Shown here: in pieces, positions 7,416 through 16,513 of the stretch
Numbering within the stretch: the first letter of the stretch is position 1
How the letters are laid out: each line of letters opens with the position of its first letter
NCBI GenBank assembly: GCA_016868305.1
Contig: VGHK01000015.1
Location: 1-51,930, forward strand
Source: Betaproteobacteria bacterium
GTDB lineage: Bacteria > Pseudomonadota > Gammaproteobacteria > Burkholderiales > Burkholderiaceae_A
Reading direction: 5' to 3'
DNA length: 51,930 bases
Translations under genes and position numbers: made by a program
The notes under the pieces: generated by a model
What the model was told of the DNA's origin: nothing
Database searches by the model: none
The model's input: only the letters and a program-made list of their open reading frames with translations

Positions 7416-8336
7416 TCAGAAAAGATTCTGGCAGACGCGAACTATAGAGCCAGCGCAGGATTGAGTCGGGTCTTCTGGCGTGTCCCCAAGCAGCTTACGC
7501 AGCAGGCGGGCGGCCGTAGTGGCCTGGTCCTGGCCTGAGCAGCTGATAAATACCGCGCCACCACTTCCGCTCATGCGACAGGCGCCCCTGGGAAGCCCCA
7601 ACTGCTCTGCAACGGACCGCAGCGCTTCGAGCAACGTCGCCACCATGGGGTACTGACGACAGGCCACCGGTTCGAGGTCGTTTCTGCCGAGTGTCCAGAT
7701 GGCAGCATCGGCGCAGTCTTCCACTGCAGACAGCCCGATGGCCGGCGTGCTGCGGCTGAGCAAGGGGTCTTGAAAGACCGCGGCAGTGGGCACGGTGACC
7801 GGAGGTACCGCCACCACAAACCAGCGGCTGGCCACTGCTATTGGTGTGATGTCTTCGCCAATGCCGCGCACGTAGGCGGACTGTTCCGCCAGGAAAAAAG
7901 GAAGATCCGCACCAAGCCCAAGCCCAATTGCCTGCAGGGTGTCTCTGGGATAGTGCAGGCCCCAGAGCCTATTGAGCAGCAGCAGCGTGTAGGCCGCATC
8001 GGCGCTGCCGCCACCAAGACCAGCGCCATGCGGAATGGACTTCTGCAGCCAGATGCGGCAGCCCAAGGGGGAGCTCAGCCTGCCGTGTTCACGGGCATAG
8101 TCACGCAACGCCTCGGCGGCCCTTACAGCAAGGTCTTTCTGAACCGGCCAGGCAATATCGCCCTCGCGCTCGATCCGTCCGGATTTATCGACGGTTATCT
8201 CGAGCTGATCACACCAGTCGATTGCCACAAAGACGCTCTCAAGCAGGTGGTAGCCATCGCTGCGCTGGCCGGTGACATGCAGAAACAGGTTGAGCTTTGC
8301 CGGCACCTGCACGGATGCCTGCAGGGGTGGGGGCAT
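7416..8336 (-). CDS. ispE: 4-diphosphocytidyl-2-C-methyl-D-erythritol kinase
   Basis: This GHMP kinase phosphorylates CDP-ME in the non-mevalonate isoprenoid pathway. Seen in sequence: VPAKLNLFLHVTGQRSDGYH near the start, the ATP-binding loop PHGAGLGGGSADAA, and the third GHMP motif CRMSGSGGAVF. The ATG at 8336 gives 306 residues and begins shortly before the domain. The frame is open far upstream into lolB, and a GTG at 8357 is another possible start; neither has a clear ribosome-binding site. The order lolB-ispE-tRNA-Gln-prs is standard in the group. Confidence 0.93.
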   Translation of the reverse strand: MPPPLQASVQVPAKLNLFLHVTGQRSDGYHLLESVFVAIDWCDQLEITVDKSGRIEREGDIAWPVQKDLAVRAAEALRDYAREHGRLSSPLGCRIWLQKSIPHGAGLGGGSADAAYTLLLLNRLWGLHYPRDTLQAIGLGLGADLPFFLAEQSAYVRGIGEDITPIAVASRWFVVAVPPVTVPTAAVFQDPLLSRSTPAIGLSAVEDCADAAIWTLGRNDLEPVACRQYPMVATLLEALRSVAEQLGLPRGACRMSGSGGAVFISCSGQDQATTAARLLRKLLGDTPEDPTQSCAGSIVRVCQNLF

Positions 8337-8406
8337 TGGAGATGGGGCTATCGGCACGCTCGGGTCGCTGTTGGCTGTTGGAATAACGCTGCCGGGACCT
8401 TCTTGC

Positions 8407-9105
8407 CTAGGGTGCGCAGCCCGGGCCAGCTTCTTGGCCAGAGCCGTCTGAAGGCCGTTTGCAGTCGGGTGGGCTGTCCAGAGCAATGCGCAGCTCCACC
8501 CAGTCGCTGCCCACGGTCTGCCGTAGGGTGAAGGGCTGACGGGCTTCACCGGGTAGGGCGGCTTCTTTTTCCAGGCGCGCCCGCAGTCCATGAAGCAGCT
8601 CGGCCAGAGCCTGAAGGCCTGCTGCGGTCAGTAGCGACGGTGGTGGGGTCGTAGGGGTTGCAGCGGCCTGCACAGACTCATAAGGGCCGGATGGTGCTGC
8701 AGCAGTTTGGGCAGGAAATTGCTCGGGCAGCACAGGCCTGCCTCGCGGGTCGGTAAGCGACCAGCCTGCCCAGGGGCCATGCCGATCGGGTCGCCATGAG
8801 AAGATGCCCTGCGCCTGCCCCCAAGGGTCTTGGATGAGCACTTCCTGATAGCCGGAGTATTCCGGACTGCCTTGACCCCGGGCATCTGTACGCCATTCGA
8901 ACCGGCCTTGACTAGGCTCTGGCAGGAAGGAGCCGCGCAGGGCGAACCTGCCTGATCCAAGCTCGGCCGTCGGGGGCGGTGGGGCGATGGCGGTGGTGGC
9001 GCAGCCTGTGGCCGTGAGTACCATCACGACCAAAAGCACCATGAGGCCTAGTGGGGCTAGGCGCCCGGTGAAGGCTATGCGAGCCATAGGAACTGTAACG
9101 GCCAT
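8407..9105 (-). CDS. lolB: Probable outer-membrane lipoprotein LolB, divergent
   Basis: From the ATG at 9105 the product starts with a signal segment ending LTATGCATT, a plausible lipobox with the lipidated Cys. GRFALRGSF, QGRFEWRTD and VLIQDPWGQAQGIFSW then align loosely with the first beta strands of LolB, the receptor that inserts lipoproteins into the outer membrane. The usual later LolB segment (P-x-P...L..W) is not visible. A Pro/Ala/Thr-rich stretch and a helix (LQALAELLHGLRARLEKE) are there instead. The identification rests mainly on position between a TPR gene and ispE, so the product may be a reduced or diverged LolB. Confidence 0.6.
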   Translation of the reverse strand: MAVTVPMARIAFTGRLAPLGLMVLLVVMVLTATGCATTAIAPPPPTAELGSGRFALRGSFLPEPSQGRFEWRTDARGQGSPEYSGYQEVLIQDPWGQAQGIFSWRPDRHGPWAGWSLTDPRGRPVLPEQFPAQTAAAPSGPYESVQAAATPTTPPPSLLTAAGLQALAELLHGLRARLEKEAALPGEARQPFTLRQTVGSDWVELRIALDSPPDCKRPSDGSGQEAGPGCAP

Positions 9106-9164
9106 GGGGCCCAGACTTCGCAGAAACAAGAGGGCGCGCGACACCGTGGCGAAGACCAATCCGG

Positions 9165-10232
9165 CTACTGGCCTGCGCGTTTGGAACTGGGCAGAGACTC
9201 GGGACTGATGCCCAGTCGTTTGAGCGTGTTGCTCAGCACGGTGTTGCCCGGGTCGTGGGTGAGGCCGAGCCGAAAGACCGCCAAGGCCTCTTCTTTGCGC
9301 GCGAGTGCCCAGAGGGCCTCGCCAAGGTGTGCTGAGATCTCGGCGTCTGGCTGTCTGCGATGGGCATCGGAAAGCCATTGCACCGCGGTGTCAAACCGAC
9401 CCTGTCGAAACGCAACCCAGCCCATGCTGTCAAGAATATGGGGATCTTCGGGCAGTATGCTAAGCGCCTCTCGGATCAGGGCTTCGGCCTCCTCGAGTCG
9501 GACACCCCGATCGGCGAGGCTATAGCCCAGGGCATTACGCGCATGGGCATGGCCTGAGTCTTGCGCAATCAGTTGGCGCAGGAGCGACTCCATGGTCTTA
9601 TGGTTCTGCACCCGCTCATTGAGCATGGCGCGCGCGTAGAGCAGACTGCGGTGGTCTTTGTTTGTGCCTGCAACCGATTCGATAAGTGCTAAGACCTTGG
9701 CGGGTTCTTGGGCTTGCCCGGTGAGCCCGGCCAGTCTTTCAAAAAAAGGTGCAAGCGTGCCCGCCTTTTCTGCCTGAACCTTGCGTGCCGTCAGGCTGCC
9801 GCGCAGGTCGGTAAAGAACCCGAACTGTAGCCGCAACAGATCGACAATATCCTGGGCATCTTCGCTTTCGGGCTGTGCCTCAAGCCAGACCACTCCTGCC
9901 CGCAAGGCCTGTCTTGCAGACTGGGCCGTAAGGGCGATACGGGTAGCCCGTTCGGCCACGCCCGCGTCCCGAGTGCTTTCCGCCAGGGAAATGTAGGTTG
10001 CCACGGCCACCGCGAGCTGGCCCTGCTGCAGGGCCAGCTCACTTGCGAGAATCTGAAACACAGCGCTGGCTGCCGAGGGAGGCCGCGACCCAGCTGATTC
10101 GCTGCTCTGGGCCTGTGCGGGCAGCAGCCATGAGAGCGAAACGACACTGGCAACAATGCCTGCCCGAAACCGCGAAGCCAGGCGGCCAAACACCAGCGCA
10201 GTCAATTTATGGGGGGAATAGTTTCGAGGCAT
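9165..10232 (-). CDS. Exported tetratricopeptide-repeat protein
   Basis: The product has a signal peptide (hydrophobic stretch ending LPAQAQS near residue 42) and then alpha-helical TPR repeats. The clearest repeats are HARNALGYSLADRG, PHILDSMGWVAFRQGRFDTA, ISAHLGEALWALARKEEAL and DPGNTVLSNTLKRLG. It should be a periplasmic or outer-membrane-associated scaffold; such a TPR gene precedes lolB in many Burkholderiales, but its partner is unknown. I prefer the ATG at 10232 (GGAT eight bases upstream). Another ATG at 10271 shares the CATG at 10269-10272 with the divergent mutM start and would add 13 residues. Confidence 0.85.
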   Translation of the reverse strand: MPRNYSPHKLTALVFGRLASRFRAGIVASVVSLSWLLPAQAQSSESAGSRPPSAASAVFQILASELALQQGQLAVAVATYISLAESTRDAGVAERATRIALTAQSARQALRAGVVWLEAQPESEDAQDIVDLLRLQFGFFTDLRGSLTARKVQAEKAGTLAPFFERLAGLTGQAQEPAKVLALIESVAGTNKDHRSLLYARAMLNERVQNHKTMESLLRQLIAQDSGHAHARNALGYSLADRGVRLEEAEALIREALSILPEDPHILDSMGWVAFRQGRFDTAVQWLSDAHRRQPDAEISAHLGEALWALARKEEALAVFRLGLTHDPGNTVLSNTLKRLGISPESLPSSKRAGQ

Positions 10233-10269
10233 GATCACAGATCCAAAGTATCCCAGTTTGAGCTGATTC

Positions 10270-11106
10270 ATGCCTGAATTACCCGAAGTTGAGGTGGTAT
10301 GCCGAGGCCTGCGAGACCATGTCCTTGGCCTTGCGGTGCAGTCCATGGGTACGAGCGGCAAGGCGCTTCGCAGCTTTCCGGGGAAAAAAACGGGGCTGCC
10401 ACTGGTGGGTCAGAAGATTCATTCTCTAGAGCGGCGGGCCAAGAACCTGGTGTTTCTGATGGATGACTGGTGGATGCTGGTGCACCTGGGCATGTCGGGT
10501 CAGCTGCTCTGGCTGCCACGCGAGGCCCAGCGGCCTGCCCATAGCCATGTCTGGTGGGGGTTTGCCAGTGGCCAGCTGGTCTATAACGATCCCCGTCGGT
10601 TTGGCGATGTGCGGCTTGTCTCGCGCGGTCTTGCAGGCGCTGCTGACAGCCTCCCCGCCAGTGTGCTCGGTGCTGCGTCAACTGGCATTGAGCCGCTTTC
10701 GTCGCAGTTTGATGGCAACTGGCTCTATCGGGCAAGCCGAGGGGTTCGCCAGCCGATAAAGCCCTGGCTGATGCGCGGTGATCTGGTGGTTGGGGTGGGA
10801 AACATCTATGCCAGCGAGGCGCTCTTTCGCGCAGGAATTCACCCTGGACGGCCTGCCGGCCGGATTGGGCCCGAACGCCACACGGGCCTGGCAGATGCGA
10901 TTCGGCAGGTGTTGTCTGAGGCTATTGCCGGGGGCGGAAGCAGCCTGCGCGACTTTGTCTCTGCCGATGGGCTTCCTGGTCACTTCGCAACCAGCCACCG
11001 GGTCTACGGCCGCCACGGCCTGCCATGCGGCCAGTGTGGCCGGGTTATTTTTCGTCGGATGCAGGCCCAGCGCGCAAGCTACTTCTGCCCAGGATGTCAG
11101 CATTGA
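10270..11106 (+). CDS. mutM: Formamidopyrimidine-DNA glycosylase (Fpg)
   Basis: Removes 8-oxoguanine and formamidopyrimidines from DNA and cleaves the abasic site. The product begins MPELPEVEVVCRGL, with the catalytic Pro and Glu directly after the initiator Met. It has the lysine loop SLERRAKNLVF, the H2TH segment GVGNIYASEALFRAGIHP, and a C-terminal zinc finger CGQC-x16-CPGC. The 278 residues are the family norm. It is divergent from the TPR gene with almost no space between starts, and mutY begins before it ends, so the two enzymes of the GO repair system form one unit. Confidence 0.97.
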   Translation: MPELPEVEVVCRGLRDHVLGLAVQSMGTSGKALRSFPGKKTGLPLVGQKIHSLERRAKNLVFLMDDWWMLVHLGMSGQLLWLPREAQRPAHSHVWWGFASGQLVYNDPRRFGDVRLVSRGLAGAADSLPASVLGAASTGIEPLSSQFDGNWLYRASRGVRQPIKPWLMRGDLVVGVGNIYASEALFRAGIHPGRPAGRIGPERHTGLADAIRQVLSEAIAGGGSSLRDFVSADGLPGHFATSHRVYGRHGLPCGQCGRVIFRRMQAQRASYFCPGCQH

Positions 11107-12185
11107 CTAAGAGGCCTGGTGGGGCCGCCGTGGCAGAGAGCTTTGCCACGCAACTGCTGCGCTGGGCACGCACCCATGGTCGAACGGGCCTTCCCTGGCA
11201 GCCCCCGCCAGGAAGCCTTGCCGATCCGTATCGGGTCTGGGTCTCGGAGATCATGCTGCAGCAGACCCAGGTGCAGAGCGTGAGGGGTTATTTTCAGCGG
11301 TTTACAGACCGGTTTCCAAGCCTTGGGTCGCTAGCGAAGGCGGATCTTCAAGAGGTTTTAGCGGTCTGGAGTGGACTGGGCTATTACGCCCGGGCGCGCA
11401 ATCTGCACCGCGCGGCCCAGCAGATAGAGGCGGCCTGGGGCGGCCGGTTTTCGGATCGCGCCGAAGACTGGCAGAGGCTGCCCGGGGTGGGCCGGTCTAC
11501 TGCCGCGGCCATTGTCTCGATCTGTTTTGGCCAGCGCGAGGCGATTCTGGATGCCAATGTGCGCCGGGTGCTTGCCCGCCAGGTGATGGCGCAGGAGCCC
11601 TGGGGCTCGGCTGCTCTGGACCAGCGTCTCTGGCAGGAGGCAGAGCAAAGACTGCCACTTAGGCGGCAGGATATGCCCCGGTATACCCAGGCCATGATGG
11701 ACCTGGGCGCTACCGTGTGCCTGTCTCGGTCTGCCGACTGTGCGGCCTGCCCGGTCGTGGGCTTCTGCCAGGCCCATGCGGCCGGTCGTGTTGCCGATTT
11801 TCCGGTGCCGCGGGCCAAGGCCCCTCGTCCAAGCCGCAAGGCATTCTGGCTGCTGGTGGTCTACCAGAATCAGCTTGGGCTCTGGCAGCGGCCGCCCGAG
11901 GGAATCTGGGGCGGGCTCTGGACGCCATGGGACATTCCCGCAGCAGAGCCATGGCCCCAGGGGTCTGAGCCGCTCACGATGCTGCGACATGGGTTTACGC
12001 ATTTCACCCTCGAGGTGGAGGTGCGGCTGATCAGCCCTCAGACCAAGGCCGGGATGCTCAGCCTGCAGAGGCAGTCTCGGGGCCATGGCCAGACGCTCGA
12101 GTTTCGGCCGCTTGTCGACTTTCTGGCCCTGGGACTGCCTGCGCCGGTTCGGCGGCTGCTAGCTAGTTCAGGCCTCGCTGGGTAA
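11094..12185 (+). CDS. mutY: A/G-specific adenine glycosylase
   Basis: Removes adenine mispaired with 8-oxoguanine. Visible are WVSEIMLQQTQVQSV with the catalytic Glu, the helix-hairpin-helix LPGVGRSTAAAIVSICF, the [4Fe-4S] motif C-x6-C-x2-C-x5-C (CLSRSADCAACPVVGFC), and a C-terminal NUDIX-like domain (WGGLWTPWDIPAAEPWP). The ATG at 11094 overlaps the mutM 3' end; a GTG at 11130 with GGTGGGG five bases upstream is an alternative that would drop 12 non-conserved residues. The 3' end overlaps convergent rapZ by 23 bp. Confidence 0.96.
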   Translation: MSALTKRPGGAAVAESFATQLLRWARTHGRTGLPWQPPPGSLADPYRVWVSEIMLQQTQVQSVRGYFQRFTDRFPSLGSLAKADLQEVLAVWSGLGYYARARNLHRAAQQIEAAWGGRFSDRAEDWQRLPGVGRSTAAAIVSICFGQREAILDANVRRVLARQVMAQEPWGSAALDQRLWQEAEQRLPLRRQDMPRYTQAMMDLGATVCLSRSADCAACPVVGFCQAHAAGRVADFPVPRAKAPRPSRKAFWLLVVYQNQLGLWQRPPEGIWGGLWTPWDIPAAEPWPQGSEPLTMLRHGFTHFTLEVEVRLISPQTKAGMLSLQRQSRGHGQTLEFRPLVDFLALGLPAPVRRLLASSGLAG

Positions 12186-13077
12186 GGGTGCGGTGCCGTA
12201 CCAGGGTAGGGCAGGTGGCGGTGAAGGCCCGCGCCAGAGCCTCGGCACAGTAGACCGACCGGTGCTGCCCCCCAGTGCAGCCTAAGGCTACGGTGAGGTA
12301 ACTGCGCTGGTCGGCCTCATAGGCCGGAAGCCAGCGGCGCACGAAGCCGCCGATGTCCTGGATCATCTGGTCCACCTCGGGCTGGCTGCAGAGATACTGC
12401 ACTACCGGCTGATCGAGCCCGGTAAGGGGCTTGAGGGCTTCAATGTAATGCGGGTTTGGCAGGCAGCGGACATCGAAGACCAGGTCGGCATCGAGCGGGA
12501 TGCCCGCCTTGAATGCAAAGGACTGGAAAAGCAAGGTGACGGGGGCGGGCTTAAGCCCCAGAAACTCGCGTATCCAGGCGCGAAGGCTGGCGGGTTTGAG
12601 CTCGGTGGTGTCTATTGCCATGCCCAGAGACTCAATGTTGGAGAGGATGCGTCTTTCCTCTTCGATACATTCGACCAGAGAGCTTGCAGCGGCCTCGCCC
12701 TCCTGCCCTGAGACGCGTTTGGGCCGCAGGCTTAAGGGATGCCGGCGGCGGGTCTCTGAGTAGCGCTGGATAAGGGCCTTGGTCTGCGCATTGAGAAACA
12801 CCACCTGCACAACCATGCCTGAGGCCTTGAGGCTCTCAATGGCCTCGCGCAAGGGCCCGAGGTCCGCACCCACGCGGACATCGGCCGCCACGGCAACCCT
12901 TCTGTGGCCTTGTGAATGAAGCGATCGGGCCAAGGGGGCAAGAAAGGCAATTGGCAGGTTGTCTACGCAGAAAAATCCGGCGTCTTCCAGGGCATTGAGC
13001 ACCACCGACTTGCCCGACCCTGACATGCCAGTGACCACCAGTAGCCGCATGGAATGCTGATTGCCTGCCGAGGTCAT
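12163..13077 (-). CDS. rapZ: RNase adapter protein RapZ
   Basis: RapZ (YvcJ/YhbJ family) is a nucleotide-binding protein; in E. coli it delivers the sRNA GlmZ to RNase E and so controls glucosamine-6-phosphate synthase. The P-loop GMSGSGKS (17-24) and the C-terminal block [15 protein letters not shown] with its conserved Cys and His are present. At 304 residues it is slightly longer than usual; the ATG nine codons in (MRLLVVTG) would give the family length. The first ATG overlaps the hprK stop as ATGA, which favours translational coupling and the longer form. Confidence 0.95.
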   Translation of the reverse strand: MTSAGNQHSMRLLVVTGMSGSGKSVVLNALEDAGFFCVDNLPIAFLAPLARSLHSQGHRRVAVAADVRVGADLGPLREAIESLKASGMVVQVVFLNAQTKALIQRYSETRRRHPLSLRPKRVSGQEGEAAASSLVECIEEERRILSNIESLGMAIDTTELKPASLRAWIREFLGLKPAPVTLLFQSFAFKAGIPLDADLVFDVRCLPNPHYIEALKPLTGLDQPVVQYLCSQPEVDQMIQDIGGFVRRWLPAYEADQRSYLTVALGCTGGQHRSVYCAEALARAFTATCPTLVRHRTLTQRGLN

Positions 13078-14024
13078 TGGGGTGCCTGGCGGTCTTCGTC
13101 GGCTTGCATCGACTGCATGGCATCGCGCTGCCGCTCGGTGAATTCGCGCATGGTGTCGATGCCCCGCAGCTGCAATACGGTATTGCGCACCGCCGCCTCA
13201 ACCAGCACCGCAAGGTTGCGGCCAGCGGCCACGGGAATGACCACCTTGCGAATGGCAAGCCCCAGGATATCTTCTGAAAGTGCCTCAAGCGGCAGGCGTT
13301 CGTAGTCGTCAATGGCCGAGCGACGGACAAGCTGCACGATGAGTCGCAGCCGCAGCTTGCGCCGGACGCTTGTCTCACCAAAGATGGTGCGAATGTCTAA
13401 GAGCCCAAGGCCGCGGACCTCAAGCAGGTTTTGCAGCAGCGGGGGGCATCGGCCCTCGACGGCATCGGGGGCAATGCGCGAAAAGTCAACGATGTCGTCA
13501 GCCACGAGCCCATGGCCCCGGGTGATCAGTTCCAGGGCCAGTTCGCTCTTTCCCAGTCCCGACTCGCCCGAGATAAGCACCCCGAGCCCCAGGACATCCA
13601 TAAAGACACCATGCAAGGAGGCCGACGGCGCGAGAATCCGGCCGAGCTGGATGCGCATGATTTCAATGACCTGGGCCGCAGAAAGGGTAGACCGCCACAG
13701 CGGAAGGTTGTCGCGGTCGCAGGCTTCAAAAAGAGAGGCCGGTGGCACAAGGCCATCTGCCATAACGATCGCCGGCGGGGCCGCAGACAGAAGCTCGGCC
13801 GTGAGGTAGGACCGCCTTTGGGGGTCGAGCCGGTTAAAGTAGTCGGCCTCTGCCGTTCCAAGCACCTGAATACGATTGGCATGAATCAGGTTGAGGTGCC
13901 CTACAAGGTCTGCGCTTTCGAAGCTGGGGCCCGATATGGGGCGGCCTTCGCCGGCCCGACCGGCGATCCAGGTGAGCCGCAGCGGCTCCTGGTATGACTG
14001 AAAAAATTCCCCGGCCTTAAGCAT
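13074..14024 (-). CDS. hprK: HPr kinase/phosphorylase
   Basis: Phosphorylates and dephosphorylates the seryl site of HPr-type PTS proteins. The kinase domain shows Walker A GESGLGKS and the family signature [18 protein letters not shown], with an N-terminal regulatory domain containing [16 protein letters not shown] start at the ATG at 14024 (AAGGG four bases before); a GTG at 14039 would add five residues. It lies between ptsN and rapZ, the usual proteobacterial setting where HprK belongs to an incomplete PTS used for regulation rather than sugar uptake. Confidence 0.95.
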   Translation of the reverse strand: MLKAGEFFQSYQEPLRLTWIAGRAGEGRPISGPSFESADLVGHLNLIHANRIQVLGTAEADYFNRLDPQRRSYLTAELLSAAPPAIVMADGLVPPASLFEACDRDNLPLWRSTLSAAQVIEIMRIQLGRILAPSASLHGVFMDVLGLGVLISGESGLGKSELALELITRGHGLVADDIVDFSRIAPDAVEGRCPPLLQNLLEVRGLGLLDIRTIFGETSVRRKLRLRLIVQLVRRSAIDDYERLPLEALSEDILGLAIRKVVIPVAAGRNLAVLVEAAVRNTVLQLRGIDTMREFTERQRDAMQSMQADEDRQAPQ

Positions 14025-14072
14025 GACACCCTTGGACACGCGTCGGCAGGGTAGGCCGGGGCTGGACTGGGA

Positions 14073-14537
14073 CTAGCTGCCTGAGGGCTTCCAGCTGCTC
14101 AGAGACTGAAAAAGGGCCTCTGGGGTTGGACTCTGCAGCAGGCCTTCTCTGAGGTGGCTGTCGGAAAGCATTTCGGCAACCTCGGAGAGGATCTCCAGGT
14201 GCTGCTGGGTGGCGTGTTCGGGTACCAGCAGAAAAATGAGGACCGACACGGGGATGCCGTCGGGGGCATCGAACGAGACCGGCTCCGAGAGCCGAACCAC
14301 CGCGGCAACCGCCTCTTCGAGTCCCTTGATGCGGCCATGGGGAATCGCGATTCCCTCGCCCAGACCAGTGGAGCCCAGACGTTCGCGGGCAAACAATGAG
14401 TCGAAGACCTTGGCCCGCGCGATGCCGTGATTCTCTTCGAACAGCAAACCAGCCTGCTCGAAAACGCGCTTTTTGCTGGTGGCCTCGACACCCAGCAGAA
14501 TGTTTTTGACACTCAGAAGGCTTGAGATTCGGTTCAT
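14073..14537 (-). CDS. ptsN: Nitrogen-regulatory PTS EIIA component
   Basis: EIIA(Ntr) takes phosphate from NPr and regulates potassium and nitrogen metabolism and envelope stress through protein contacts. The 154-residue protein has a typical EIIA type-2 fold with the phosphorylated histidine in GIAIPHGRI (His67) and the closing segment HLREGLLQSPTPEALFQSL. It lies between hpf and hprK in the rpoN neighbourhood, as in most proteobacteria. A perfect TATAAT lies about 90 bp upstream in the gap after hpf, so the ptsN-hprK-rapZ part may have its own promoter. Confidence 0.96.
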   Translation of the reverse strand: MNRISSLLSVKNILLGVEATSKKRVFEQAGLLFEENHGIARAKVFDSLFARERLGSTGLGEGIAIPHGRIKGLEEAVAAVVRLSEPVSFDAPDGIPVSVLIFLLVPEHATQQHLEILSEVAEMLSDSHLREGLLQSPTPEALFQSLSSWKPSGS

Positions 14538-14623
14538 GGCGGTGGCGGTCCTTTGTGAAGTCCGAGCCCGACCCCACCCAGGCGAAACAGTCTGACGCCT
14601 CGGATGGGGACCTAAAGAAGAAA

Positions 14624-14653
14624 ATTATAGCGACAGCCGCCCGTTTTTGTTGC
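14624..14653 (-). promoter_or_regulatory. Candidate sigma-70 promoter upstream of ptsN
   Basis: On the minus strand a perfect -10 hexamer TATAAT (14629-14624) lies in the 166-bp gap between hpf and ptsN. The best -35 at 18 bp spacing is a weak GCAACA (three of six). Just upstream the hpf 3' side has a short CCGA/TCGG stem followed by a run of seven T, perhaps a weak terminator. Predicted only. Confidence 0.3.
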
Positions 14654-14703
14654 ATTGCAAAATAAAAAAATGGACCGATTGGGGGTTTTGTCGGATCGTC
14701 CGC

Positions 14704-15024
14704 TTATTTTTCGGTCGCAAGTGGCTGAGACTGGTGCACCCCAGACTGGTGCTGCTCTTTGTAGCGGACAACCTGGCGGTCTAGCTTATCTGCCAAAAGG
14801 TCGATTGCGGCGTAGAGGTCAGAGTGCTTTGACTCGGCGTGCAGGTCTTTTCCTTGAAAGTGAACAGTAACTTCGGCTTTCTGTTCCAGCTTCTCGACGC
14901 TCAATACCACGTTCGCCTCCCTTCCATAGCCTGAGTGCCGCCAGATGCGGGCAAGTTTCTGCTCGACGTAGTTGCGGATTGCCTCGGTGACGGTTAAGTG
15001 GTGGCCCGTGATCTGTACCTGCAT
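14704..15024 (-). CDS. hpf: Ribosome hibernation-promoting factor, short form (HPF/YfiA)
   Basis: Binds the 30S decoding region in stationary phase and, in its short form, helps form 100S ribosome dimers with RMF. The 106-residue protein matches: MQVQITGHHLTVTEAIRNYV at the start, then VVLSVEKLEQKAEVTVHF and LHAESKHSDLYAAIDLLADK, with no long C-terminal dimerisation domain. A strong AAGGAG lies seven bases before the ATG. It follows rpoN by 67 bp, the usual arrangement. Confidence 0.96.
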   Translation of the reverse strand: MQVQITGHHLTVTEAIRNYVEQKLARIWRHSGYGREANVVLSVEKLEQKAEVTVHFQGKDLHAESKHSDLYAAIDLLADKLDRQVVRYKEQHQSGVHQSQPLATEK

Positions 15025-15091
15025 AGCGATTCTCCTTTTTTCGTTGTATTAGCTTTTTTAGTCGCGCGATTATCGAATGCGCCTTCTTAGG

Positions 15092-16507
15092 TTAGCGCTG
15101 TTTGCGCTGGCTCGCACTCGCAATACGCAGGGATTCGCGGTACTTAGCCACGGTGCGGCGTGCGACCACGACGCCCTGCCCGGAAAACCGGTCGGCGATG
15201 GCCTGGTCTGAAAGCGGCTTATCGCTGTCTTCGGCCTTGATCCAGTCTTGGATCTGGGCCCTGAGGGCCGTGGCAGAAGCCGTGCCGCCGTCGTCGGTGC
15301 CTACGTGACTGCCAAAGAAATACTTCAGCTCAAAGCAGCCCTGCGGGGTGAGCATGAATTTCTGGTTGGTTACCCGCGATACCGTTGACTCGTGCAGTTC
15401 GCAGCGCTCGGCGATATCCCTGAGTACCAGCGGGCGCATGGCCTTGGGGCCCTCGTCGAAGAAAGACTTTTGCGCGCTCACAATGGCCTGGGAGACACGC
15501 AGGATGGTGTCGGAGCGCTGCTGGATGTTCTTGAGCATCCAGCGTGCCTCTTGCAGTTTTTGCTGCAGGCCGCCTTCGCTGCCCGCCTGTTTGATCGCCT
15601 GGGCATACTCCTGGTTAATGGAAAGCCGTGGCAGCGAGCCATTGGCCAGACGCGCACGCCACTGCCCGGAGCGCGTTTTGTAGACAAGGATATCCGGGAT
15701 CATGTAGGCGGCATGCTGGTCTCGAAACCGTTGTCCGGGCTTGGGGTTCAGACGCCGAAGCAGCTTTAGCGCCTCGACCAGAAGGTCTCTATCAACCTGC
15801 AGGCTCTTGGCAAGTATCGCCGCGTTTACGCTTGCCAGAGACTCCAGGTGATCCTGAAGGACCAGGCGGGCGAGGTCTACTACCGCTTCGGGGCCATCAA
15901 ATCGCGGGGCAAGTTCCTGCAGCTGTAGGCTCAGACATTCCTGCAGGGTTCGCGCCCCGACCCCCGGCGGGTCTAGGGACTGCAGCAGCTTGATTCCAAT
16001 GGAGACCTCTTCGGCCTCCAGAGGCCCATCGAACTCGGAGACGAAAAGGGCCTCAAAGCTCTGCGCGAGCTCGAAGGGGTCGTCACGCAGGTAGCCATCC
16101 GGGTCGAGTGCCTGAATGAGGATCTCAAGCCAGACCCTGTCTTTCGGCGCAAGATGCAGCCCTGCAGCCTGGTCACGCAGATGGTCTGCCAGACGCACCG
16201 GACAGGCATCGCGGTCTTCGCGTTCATCATCATCGCCAGAGTAGTCAGAGGTCTTCCAGTCTGCCAGGCTGTCGAGTTCCTCATCTGCCGTGCTCGATGC
16301 CTCTGATTCCTCGCCGGATTCGGCGGGGCCATCAGCAGCGCCAGCCTCTTGGGTGTCTTCAAGCTCAAGCAGGGGGTTATCCCGCACGAAGTCATCAAGC
16401 TCCTGGCGCAGCTCCAGGTTTGACAGCGTGAGCAGCCGAATGGCCTGCTGTAGCTGCGGCGTGAGCGATAGCTGCTGACTTGTGCGCGTGGTAAGCGTGA
16501 TCTTCAT
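15092..16507 (-). CDS. rpoN: RNA polymerase sigma-54 factor
   Basis: Directs RNA polymerase to -24/-12 promoters with enhancer-binding ATPases; typically nitrogen and motility genes. The 471-residue protein has the Gln/Leu-rich activator region at the N-terminus (SLTPQLQQAIRLLTLSN), an acidic linker about residues 55-100, the core-binding domain, and the DNA-binding RpoN box ARRTVAKYR at 449-457. It starts six bases after lptB ends and is followed by hpf. Confidence 0.97.
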   Translation of the reverse strand: MKITLTTRTSQQLSLTPQLQQAIRLLTLSNLELRQELDDFVRDNPLLELEDTQEAGAADGPAESGEESEASSTADEELDSLADWKTSDYSGDDDEREDRDACPVRLADHLRDQAAGLHLAPKDRVWLEILIQALDPDGYLRDDPFELAQSFEALFVSEFDGPLEAEEVSIGIKLLQSLDPPGVGARTLQECLSLQLQELAPRFDGPEAVVDLARLVLQDHLESLASVNAAILAKSLQVDRDLLVEALKLLRRLNPKPGQRFRDQHAAYMIPDILVYKTRSGQWRARLANGSLPRLSINQEYAQAIKQAGSEGGLQQKLQEARWMLKNIQQRSDTILRVSQAIVSAQKSFFDEGPKAMRPLVLRDIAERCELHESTVSRVTNQKFMLTPQGCFELKYFFGSHVGTDDGGTASATALRAQIQDWIKAEDSDKPLSDQAIADRFSGQGVVVARRTVAKYRESLRIASASQRKQR

Positions 16508-16513
16508 GCGCGC

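Noticed and set aside
7770-8531. Long plus-strand open frame (253 codons) opposite ispE/lolB
   Set aside because: It runs antisense to two conserved genes, has no recognisable domain, and GC-rich codon bias commonly opens such frames. The same holds for long frames opposite prs (6472-7176), mutY (11358-12086) and mlaC (22803-23483).
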